A model generated the notes under the pieces. That model was not told the origin of the DNA, searched no databases, and saw only the letters and a list, made by a program, of their open reading frames with translations. DNA of 11,431 nt, taken from Bacillota bacterium. GTDB lineage: Bacteria; Bacillota; Clostridia; Peptostreptococcales; Anaerovoracaceae. This document shows positions 1-5,767 of the stretch, one piece after another. Both the position numbers and the translations under genes were made by a program. Location of the stretch: the NCBI GenBank assembly GCA_030527065.1, contig JAUNBO010000050.1:1-11431 (forward strand), read 5' to 3'. Numbering within the stretch: position 1 is the first letter of the stretch; each line of letters begins with the position of its first letter.

Positions 1-69
1 TGTGAGTTGAGCCGTAAAATTCTCTGGGACGAGGACCGGCCGGCAAACCGCCCCCTTGGCGCCCCGTGA
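1..69 (+). CDS. Possible 3' tail of an upstream gene (22 codons, partial)
   Basis: The first forward frame is open from the left edge to a TGA at 67-69 and would read CELSRKILWDEDRPANRPLGAP. The other two forward frames hit a stop within the first 10 bases. The tail is followed 33 bases later by an intrinsic terminator, which is where a gene end would be expected. The RKILWDE...ANRPLGAP pattern faintly recalls the C-terminus of Gfo/Idh/MocA-type oxidoreductases, but 22 residues are far too few to name a family. Its last 12 bases overlap the first copy of a direct repeat whose second copy is non-coding, so it may be chance. Confidence 0.2.
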   Translation, partial: CELSRKILWDEDRPANRPLGAP

Positions 70-77
70 AAAGTAAC
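58..77 (+). repeat. Direct repeat, copy 1
   Basis: This 20-base segment begins GGCGCCCC and ends AGTAAC. It matches positions 166-185 at 18 of 20 positions (differences at the 9th and 14th base). The two copies lie 108 bases apart and bracket the terminator hairpin at 102-142. A trailing AAGTAACC-type sequence resembles dispersed intergenic sequences I remember from clostridial genomes, but that is recollection and not checked. Confidence 0.5.
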
Positions 78-101
78 CAGTAAGGGCCGCCGGGAGTGGC
101 T

Positions 102-142
102 CCGGCCCCTGCATAAAAAAGCAGGGGCCGGCTTCGCTTTTT
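102..142 (+). terminator. Intrinsic terminator of the upstream gene
   Basis: A perfect 11-bp GC-rich stem pairs 102-112 (CCGGCCCCTGC) with 121-131 (GCAGGGGCCGG) around an A-rich 8-base loop. It is followed after six bases by a run of five T (138-142). Stem strength and position fit rho-independent termination of rightward transcription entering from the left edge. The T run is a little further from the stem than ideal. The 5' arm can also pair with an upstream segment (see findings). Confidence 0.65.
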
Positions 143-165
143 GCCGCCGCCTGCGAGGCGCCCCT

Positions 166-185
166 GGCGCCCCTTGAACAGTAAC
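166..185 (+). repeat. Direct repeat, copy 2
   Basis: This is the second copy of the 58-77 repeat (18 of 20 identical). It ends just before the AT-rich island that carries the candidate promoter at 225-253. It is not coding: no plausible reading frame with a ribosome binding site runs through it. Confidence 0.5.
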
Positions 186-191
186 AATTCG

Positions 192-207
192 ACCGCAAAA
201 ATGCGGT
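192..207. promoter_or_regulatory. Inverted repeat upstream of the candidate promoter
   Basis: ACCGCA (192-197) and TGCGGT (202-207) form a perfect 6-bp inverted repeat around AAAA. It sits 17 bases upstream of the candidate -35 box and is not followed by a T run, so it is more like an operator or chance hairpin than a terminator. No regulator family is recognisable from it. Confidence 0.3.
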
Positions 208-224
208 GAAATGGTCTCAAAATA

Positions 225-253
225 TTGACCGTGACAGGATTTTAGGATAATAT
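225..253 (+). promoter_or_regulatory. Candidate sigma-A-type promoter for the aspartokinase operon
   Basis: The only AT-rich island in the left part of the window (about 186-270) carries TTGACC at 225-230, a 5/6 match to the -35 consensus. Downstream are GATAAT at 246-251 (5/6, spacer 15) and, overlapping, TAATAT at 248-253 (3/6, spacer 17). Neither spacing-plus-sequence choice is perfect, so the exact -10 is uncertain. Transcription would start near 258-262 and give a leader of about 115 bases before the aspartokinase start codon. Confidence 0.5.
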
Positions 254-262
254 ATATTAATT

Positions 263-348
263 GGCAATTTGCCCCGGGCCTTTTTGCCGCCGGGGACGCA
301 GGCTTGAAAAAGAAGCCCGCCCGCCGCAGCCCTCTGGGGTGCGGCGGG
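263..348 (+). promoter_or_regulatory. GC-rich hairpin leader of the aspartokinase mRNA
   Basis: Four successive hairpins can be drawn: 263-273 (GGCAA/TTGCC, very small loop), 272-295 (CCCCGG/CCGGGG around a loop with five T), 298-320 (GGCTT/AAGCC core with a mismatch), and 320-348, the strongest (CCCGCCGCA with TGCGGCGGG, 9 bp, plus three inner C-G pairs after a 1x1 mismatch). Some are mutually exclusive at shared bases. The last ends 14 bases before the ribosome binding site at 363-367. No lysine-riboswitch or T-box hallmark (for example GGTGGxACCGCG) is visible. The role is unknown; it could be an attenuator, a stability element, or only a product of high GC. Confidence 0.35.
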
Positions 349-376
349 ATGTGATAGAAATCGGAGGATGGAGAGA

Positions 377-1696
377 ATGGGTGTAAAGGTTGCGAAATTT
401 GGAGGAAGCTCCGTGGCGGACGCCATTCAGCTGGCCAAGGTGAAGAGCATAGTGGAAGGGGACCCCGAAAGGAAATACGTGGTGGTTTCCGCCCCGGGGA
501 AGCGCTTTTCCGGAGACAGCAAGATCACGGACCTCTTGTATCTCTGCAAGACCCACATAGACCACAACGTGGCCTACGACCAGGTGTTCCAGGTGGTCTG
601 CGACAGATACCGGGCCATAGAACTGAACCTGGGGGTCAACGTAGGGCTGGAAGAAGAATTCCGCATCATAGATGAAAACCTGCAAAAAGGAGCCTCGGCG
701 GACTACATTGCCAGCCGGGGCGAGTATCTGACGGCGAAGCTGACGGCGGCTTATCTGGGCCTGGAATTTGTGGACACCGCCGGCCTGGTGCAATTCGACA
801 AGCATGGGAAATTCCTCAATGAGGAAACCAACCGGGCTCTGAAAGAGGCCCTGGCCGGAGTGGATGGAGCGGTGCTGCCGGGCTTCTACGGCTCCGTTCC
901 CGACGGCAGCATAAAGACCTTCTCCCGGGGGGGCTCCGACATCACCGGCGCCCTGGTGGCCCGGGCGGTGGAGGCGGATATCTACGAAAACTGGACCGAC
1001 GTTTCCGGCTTCCTGATGGCGGACCCCAGAGTGGTGAAGGACCCCATCCCCATAGAGATCATCACCTACGTGGAACTGCGGGAGCTCTCCTACATGGGCG
1101 CCGGCGTCCTGCACGAGGACGCCATCTATCCGGCCCGGGCGGGGAACATCCCCATCAACATCCGCAACACCAACGACCCCCAGCACCCCGGCACCATCAT
1201 CGTGGGGGACATAGACGAGCCCGCGGGGAAGAGCAAGGTGATCACGGGGATCGCCGGGCACAAGGATTTCACCGTCATTTCCATCTATAAGAACATGATG
1301 AGCGGGGAGGCCGGCTTCGTGCGGCGCATCCTGTCCGTGCTGGAGGATTACGGCGTGGTGGTGGAGCACCTTCCCAGCGGCATAGACACCCTTTCGGTGG
1401 TGCTGGCCAACAAGAACCTCAACGGAAAGCTGGAGGAGATCACAGAAGAGATCCGGCGGCGGCTGCAGCCGGACCGGATGGAGGTCTTTGAGAACATGGC
1501 CCTCATCGCCACGGTGGGCCGGGGCATGGCCCGCCGCATGGGCGTGTCCGCCACCCTGTTCACGGCCCTGTACAATGCCGGAGTCAACATCCGGATGATA
1601 GACCAGGGATCCAGCGAGATGAACATCATAGTAGGAGTGGAAAACAGCGACTTTGAGAAAGCGGTCCGGGCCATTTACGAGGCTTTCGTAGAGTAG
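377..1696 (+). CDS. lysC: Aspartate kinase with C-terminal ACT domains
   Basis: The enzyme phosphorylates L-aspartate with ATP, the committed step toward lysine, methionine, threonine and diaminopimelate. The N-terminal amino-acid-kinase domain shows KFGGSSVA (residues 7-14), SRGEYLTAKL (113-122), SRGGSDITGAL (183-193) and ENWTDVSGFLMADPR (204-218). Two ACT domains follow (about 300-350 and 374-435), with the VNIRMIDQGSSEMNI stretch in the second typical of allosteric feedback by lysine or threonine. I chose the ATG at 377 over an in-frame ATG at 368 because GGAGG (363-367) touches the first but lies 9 bases before the second; this gives 439 residues, the normal size for clostridial aspartokinases. 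No homoserine dehydrogenase is fused. It leads a six-gene rightward cluster, 58 bases before secA. Which amino acid inhibits it cannot be read from sequence. Confidence 0.95.
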   Translation: MGVKVAKFGGSSVADAIQLAKVKSIVEGDPERKYVVVSAPGKRFSGDSKITDLLYLCKTHIDHNVAYDQVFQVVCDRYRAIELNLGVNVGLEEEFRIIDENLQKGASADYIASRGEYLTAKLTAAYLGLEFVDTAGLVQFDKHGKFLNEETNRALKEALAGVDGAVLPGFYGSVPDGSIKTFSRGGSDITGALVARAVEADIYENWTDVSGFLMADPRVVKDPIPIEIITYVELRELSYMGAGVLHEDAIYPARAGNIPINIRNTNDPQHPGTIIVGDIDEPAGKSKVITGIAGHKDFTVISIYKNMMSGEAGFVRRILSVLEDYGVVVEHLPSGIDTLSVVLANKNLNGKLEEITEEIRRRLQPDRMEVFENMALIATVGRGMARRMGVSATLFTALYNAGVNIRMIDQGSSEMNIIVGVENSDFEKAVRAIYEAFVE

Positions 1697-1754
1697 GCAG
1701 GGGGGCTGCCCGGTCCTTTCTCCGAAGATATGAACACGAGAAAGAAGGAGTAAC

Positions 1755-4547
1755 ATGGGATTTATGGAGAAGGTCTTTGGCGACATCAACGCCAAGGAGA
1801 TCAAAAAAATCGAGAAGACCGTGGACGGGATAGAGGCTCTGGAAGAAACGGTCCAGGCCCTTTCCGACCAGCAGCTCAGGGAAAAGACGGTAGAATTCCG
1901 GGAACGGCTGGCGGCGGGGGAAACCCTGGAGGACCTGCTGCCGGAGGCCTTTGCCGTGGTGCGGGAGGCGTCCTGGCGGGTGCTGGGCCTGAAGCACTTC
2001 CGGGTGCAGCTCATCGGCGGCGTGGCGCTCCATCAGGGGCGCATCGCAGAGATGAAGACCGGCGAAGGCAAGACCCTGGTGGCCACCGCCCCGGTGTACC
2101 TGAACGCCCTGGAGGGGAAGGGCGTCCACGTGGTCACCGTCAACGACTATCTGGCAAAGCGCGATATGGAGTGGATGGGGAAGGTGTATACCTTCCTGGG
2201 CCTCACCATAGGCTGCATCGTCCACGGCATCACCAAAGAAGAACGGAAGGCCGCCTATCAGGCGGACGTCACCTACGGCACCAACAACGAATTCGGCTTC
2301 GACTACCTCCGGGACAACATGGTGGCATATAAGGAGGACCTGAACCAGAGGCCCCTGAATTTCGCCATCGTGGACGAGGTGGACAGCATCCTCATAGACG
2401 AGGCCCGGACCCCCCTCATCATTTCCGGCCAGGGCGTAAAGTCCACGGACCTCTATACCGTGGCCAATAAGTTCGTAAAGGATTTCCGCCTGGACGTGGA
2501 TTACACCATGGACGAAAAGGCCCGGCAGGTGGCCCTGACGGAAAGCGGCGTCACCAAATGCGAGAAGTTCTTCAAGGTGGAGAATTTCTCGGACCCGGAG
2601 AACATGGAACTGAACCATCACGTGAACCAGGCCCTGAAGGCCAACACCCTGATGAAGCGGGATGTGGACTATATCGTGAAGGACGGGGAGATCGTCATCG
2701 TGGACGAATTCACGGGGCGGCTGATGTACGGGAGGCGGTACAGCGAAGGGCTGCACCAGGCCATAGAAGCGAAAGAGGGCATAGAGGTGCGCCGGGAGTC
2801 CATGACTCTGGCCACCATCACGGTGCAGAACTATTTCAGGATGTACCAGAAGCTGGCGGGCATGACGGGCACCGCCAAGACCGAGGAAGAGGAATTCCGG
2901 GACATCTATAATATGGACGTAGTCACCATCCCCACCAACCGGCCTGTGGCCAGGGTGGACCTGGAGGATTCGGTCTACGGCACGGAGCGGGGGAAGTTCA
3001 CCGCCATCGCCCGGGAGGTGGAGGCCCATCACGCCACGGGGCAGCCGGTGCTGGTAGGCACCATTTCCATTGAGAAGTCAGAGATCCTCAGCGCCCTGCT
3101 GAAGAGGAAGGGCATAAAGCACAACGTCCTCAACGCCAAGCAGCACGTCCGGGAAGCGGAGATCATCGCCGAGGCGGGCCGGCTGAACGCCGTCACCATC
3201 GCCACCAACATGGCGGGCCGGGGCACGGACATCATCCTGGGGGGCAACCCGGATTTTGAAGCCAAAAAGGAAATGCGGAAGCGGGGCTTTGAAGAAGAGA
3301 CCATTTCCTATGCCTCCAGCGCCATTCCTCTGGAGGACCCGGAGCTGCTGGCGGCCAGAGCGGAATACAAGGAACTCTACGACGCCTTTAAAGCGGAGCG
3401 GGCGGAGGAGCAGCGGCAGGTGGTGGCCCTGGGGGGCCTCCACATCATAGGCACGGAGCGCCACGAATCCCGACGGATAGACAACCAGCTCCGGGGCCGG
3501 GCGGGGCGGCAGGGAGACCCGGGCTCCACCCAGTTTTTCATCTCTCTGGAAGACGAGCTGATGCGCCTCTTCGCCGGGGAACGGATCAAGAGCATCGCCG
3601 GCAGGCTGGGGGTGGCGGAAGACGAGCCCATGGAAGCGGGCATGCTGACCAAGACCATAGAAAACGCACAGAAAAAGGTGGAGAGCCGCAACTTCTCCAT
3701 CCGGAAATACGTGCTGCAATACGATAACGTCATGAACAAGCAGCGGGAGCTGATCTACAGCGAGCGGCGGCGGGTCCTGGACGGAGAGGACCTGCGGGAC
3801 CACATCTTCTCCATGGTGGAGGAGATCGTGGACGAAAACGTGGCCACCTGTGCGGCGGCTTCCAAATACGCAGAGGAATGGGACCTGGAGGACCTGAGCA
3901 AATCCTTCCGGAAATTCTACAACGATTTCGCCCCGCTCCGGTATACGGAGGAGGAGCTGGAGGCTCTGGACGAGGACCGGCTGAAGGCGGATATCATGGA
4001 GCGCTTTGAGGAAGCGTACAAGGCCAAGGAAGAGCTCATCGGCCAGGAGCGGATGAGGGAGCTGGAGCGGATGGTGCTGCTCCGGGTGGTGGACAACAAG
4101 TGGATGGACCACATAGACGCCATGGACCAGCTGAAGCACGGCATAGGCCTCCGGGCCATCGGCCAGCAGGATCCGGCCAAGGCTTACAGTTCCGAGGGTT
4201 TCGATATGTTTGAGCTGATGATACGGGAGATCAAGGACGACACCGTGCGCTTCTGCTTCAACGTCACCATTCAAACCAACGCCGCCCGGAAGCAGGTGGT
4301 TTCCATCGGCGAAGGGCGGAAGGACGAGTTTGCTCCGGGGCAGGGAAGTCCGGGAGGCGAGGGAGAGAGCTACTACACCGACGGCAGCGGCGGCAGCGGG
4401 CCCCCCAGGGCCGTGGAGGTGCCGGACCGGCCCAAGAAGCCGGCCCCCGTGCGGGTACAGCCCAAGCCCGGAAGGAACCAGCCCTGTCCCTGTGGCAGCG
4501 GGAAGAAGTACAAGGATTGCTGCGGCCGGGTGCGGAACGAGGATTGA
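1755..4547 (+). CDS. secA: Preprotein translocase ATPase SecA
   Basis: SecA is the cytoplasmic motor that drives unfolded preproteins through the SecYEG channel by ATP hydrolysis. The 930-residue product shows Walker A MKTGEGKT (100-107), Walker B with DEVD (207-210) ahead of SILIDEARTP, the preprotein cross-linking region (about 225-345), VDEFTGR (316-322), MTGTAKTE (370-377), and NBD2 motifs NMAGRGTDI (485-493) and QLRGRAGRQGD (578-588). The helical scaffold and wing regions occupy about 600-835, then a Gly/Pro-rich linker, then a complete zinc motif CPCGSGKKYKDCC (911-923; Cx1Cx8CC) used for SecB or ribosome and lipid contacts. The start ATG is preceded by AAGGAG (1745-1750) with a 4-base spacer, slightly tight, but MGFMEKVFGD matches SecA N-termini. 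Length and motifs are those of an intact canonical SecA. prfB follows, as in many Firmicutes. Confidence 0.98.
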   Translation: MGFMEKVFGDINAKEIKKIEKTVDGIEALEETVQALSDQQLREKTVEFRERLAAGETLEDLLPEAFAVVREASWRVLGLKHFRVQLIGGVALHQGRIAEMKTGEGKTLVATAPVYLNALEGKGVHVVTVNDYLAKRDMEWMGKVYTFLGLTIGCIVHGITKEERKAAYQADVTYGTNNEFGFDYLRDNMVAYKEDLNQRPLNFAIVDEVDSILIDEARTPLIISGQGVKSTDLYTVANKFVKDFRLDVDYTMDEKARQVALTESGVTKCEKFFKVENFSDPENMELNHHVNQALKANTLMKRDVDYIVKDGEIVIVDEFTGRLMYGRRYSEGLHQAIEAKEGIEVRRESMTLATITVQNYFRMYQKLAGMTGTAKTEEEEFRDIYNMDVVTIPTNRPVARVDLEDSVYGTERGKFTAIAREVEAHHATGQPVLVGTISIEKSEILSALLKRKGIKHNVLNAKQHVREAEIIAEAGRLNAVTIATNMAGRGTDIILGGNPDFEAKKEMRKRGFEEETISYASSAIPLEDPELLAARAEYKELYDAFKAERAEEQRQVVALGGLHIIGTERHESRRIDNQLRGRAGRQGDPGSTQFFISLEDELMRLFAGERIKSIAGRLGVAEDEPMEAGMLTKTIENAQKKVESRNFSIRKYVLQYDNVMNKQRELIYSERRRVLDGEDLRDHIFSMVEEIVDENVATCAAASKYAEEWDLEDLSKSFRKFYNDFAPLRYTEEELEALDEDRLKADIMERFEEAYKAKEELIGQERMRELERMVLLRVVDNKWMDHIDAMDQLKHGIGLRAIGQQDPAKAYSSEGFDMFELMIREIKDDTVRFCFNVTIQTNAARKQVVSIGEGRKDEFAPGQGSPGGEGESYYTDGSGGSGPPRAVEVPDRPKKPAPVRVQPKPGRNQPCPCGSGKKYKDCCGRVRNED

Positions 4548-4569
4548 CCGGCGGAGACGAAAGCCGGAA

Positions 4570-4612
4570 GGGCGGCGGGCCCTGTAAAGCAGGGGGCCAA
4601 TGAGGGCCGCCC
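4570..4612 (+). other. Structured secA-prfB intergenic RNA segment
   Basis: GGGCGGC (4570-4576) pairs with GCCGCCC (4606-4612). Inside it CCCTG (4580-4584) pairs with CAGGG (4590-4594) around TAAAG, extended by a GG/CC clamp across a two-base bulge. There is no T run, so this is not an intrinsic terminator. It lies 35 bases ahead of the prfB ribosome binding site in the 114-base gap, which holds no other recognisable feature apart from a doubtful short ORF (4600-4665). It could affect mRNA processing, or be incidental to high GC. Confidence 0.3.
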
Positions 4613-4646
4613 CGGCGGAGGGCAGAGCGCAGGCGAGTAAGAAAGC

Positions 4647-4664
4647 AGGAGGGATGGAGTTTTG
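4647..4664 (+). promoter_or_regulatory. Ribosome binding site and TTG start of prfB
   Basis: AGGAGGG at 4647-4653 is followed by TTG at 4662-4664, a 9-base spacer from AGGAGG. The nearby ATG at 4654 is only one base from AGGAGG, is in another frame and reads Met-Glu-Phe-stop. Upstream in the prfB frame a TAA (4638-4640) is reached without any other start codon. TTG is therefore the only reasonable start, and it places SPF and GGQ at the same residue numbers as in E. coli RF2. Confidence 0.8.
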
Positions 4665-5759
4665 ATAGAGCTGGACCAGATCAAATACGAAATGGACGGC
4701 GAGGAGGAAGAGCTGAAGGACCTGGGGCGGGCGTTGGACCTGGAAGGGCTGACGGCGGCCCTGTCGGCCATCAATGAGAAAGTGGAGGCCCAGGGCTTCT
4801 GGGACGACCATGAAGCAGCCCAAAAGCTGCTGAAAGAGAAGAAGCAGCTGGAGCAGAAGACGGGAGAATACCAGAGTCTGGTCCGGGAGCTGGAGGACAT
4901 AGAGGTCCTGATCAGCCTGGCGGAGGAGGAAGAGGACGCCTCCATGGCCGGAGAGATCCGGGAGACTTATGAGTCATATAAGAAGAAGCTGGAGAGCCTG
5001 AGGATAAAGACGCTGCTGGACGGAGAGTACGACGGCAACAACGCCATCGTTTCCATCCATGCGGGCTCCGGCGGCCTGGACGCCCAGGACTGGGCGGAAA
5101 TGCTGCTGCGGATGTATACCCGCTGGGCCGCCGACAAGGGCTACAAGGTGGACGTGATAGACATCCAGTATGACGCTGAAGCGGGAGTGAAAAGCGCCAC
5201 CTTCCTGGTCTGCGGGGAAAACGCCTACGGGTACCTGAAAAATGAAAAGGGAGTCCACCGCATCGTGCGGATCTCCCCCTTCGATTCCTCCAACCGCCGC
5301 CATACCTCCTTTGCGTCCCTGGACGTGATGCCGGAGCTGGAGGGTGAGATAGACATAGAGATCGCCCCGGAGGACCTGCGGATAGATACCTACCGCTCCA
5401 GCGGCGCCGGCGGCCAGCACGTAAACAAGACGGACTCCGCCATCCGCATCACCCACATCCCCACCAACATCGTGGTCACCTGTCAGAACGAACGCTCCCA
5501 GCATCAGAACCGGGAGGTGGCCATGCGGGTGCTGAAATCCAAGCTGCTGAAGCTGGCGGAGGAGGAGCACAAGGAAAAGATAGACGAGCTGAAGGGAGAT
5601 TACAGCCAGATCACCTGGGGCAGCCAGATCCGCTCCTATGTGTTCCATCCTTACACCATGGTGAAGGACCACCGTACCGATGCGGAGGTAGGCAACGTGA
5701 ACGCCGTTATGGACGGCGACCTGGACTATTTCATCAACGAGAAATTGAAGCAGAGGTAG
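4662..5759 (+). CDS. prfB: Peptide chain release factor 2 (RF2), no programmed frameshift
   Basis: RF2 reads UAA and UGA stop codons in the ribosomal A site and triggers peptidyl-tRNA hydrolysis. The stop-codon-recognition tripeptide SPF is at 205-207 (RF1 would have PxT) and the catalytic GGQ at 250-252 within SSGAGGQHVNKT; both positions and the 365-residue length equal those of E. coli RF2. The N-terminal helical part runs to about residue 110. Most bacteria need a +1 shift at an in-frame UGA near codon 26; here codons 24-26 are GCG TTG GAC (4731-4739), so the gene reads straight through. The start is TTG (see the separate entry). Tex begins 8 bases after the stop, implying cotranscription and perhaps coupled translation. 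Confidence 0.97.
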   Translation: MIELDQIKYEMDGEEEELKDLGRALDLEGLTAALSAINEKVEAQGFWDDHEAAQKLLKEKKQLEQKTGEYQSLVRELEDIEVLISLAEEEEDASMAGEIRETYESYKKKLESLRIKTLLDGEYDGNNAIVSIHAGSGGLDAQDWAEMLLRMYTRWAADKGYKVDVIDIQYDAEAGVKSATFLVCGENAYGYLKNEKGVHRIVRISPFDSSNRRHTSFASLDVMPELEGEIDIEIAPEDLRIDTYRSSGAGGQHVNKTDSAIRITHIPTNIVVTCQNERSQHQNREVAMRVLKSKLLKLAEEEHKEKIDELKGDYSQITWGSQIRSYVFHPYTMVKDHRTDAEVGNVNAVMDGDLDYFINEKLKQR

Positions 5760-5767
5760 AAGGCGGC

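Noticed and set aside
255..376. Lysine riboswitch or T-box ahead of the aspartokinase
   Set aside because: The leader is too short for a complete lysine riboswitch (about 170-180 bases) and neither conserved core is visible.
368..376. Upstream ATG start of the aspartokinase at 368
   Set aside because: The GGAGG ribosome binding site directly abuts it; the ATG at 377 has a proper 9-base spacing and the usual family N-terminus.
1696..1710. Possible terminator between aspartokinase and secA (GGCAG/CTGCC)
   Set aside because: The stem is only 5 bp around five G and no T run follows, so it is unlikely to terminate transcription.
4654..4667. Programmed frameshift at TTT TGA near the prfB start, like the canonical RF2 site
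   Set aside because: A +1 shift from the ATG 4654 frame leads into the third frame, not the prfB frame, and a -1 shift would need Phe-tRNA to re-pair with GTT. Direct initiation at TTG explains the gene.
3078..4823. Long antisense open frame (581 codons) opposite secA and prfB, and similar ones at 257-2014, 1626-3032, 5726-7171, 7274-8677 and 9058-10125
   Set aside because: They lie opposite strongly recognised genes, have His/Leu/Gly/Arg/Pro-rich translations without family motifs, and arise because GC-rich codon usage removes stops from the complementary frame.
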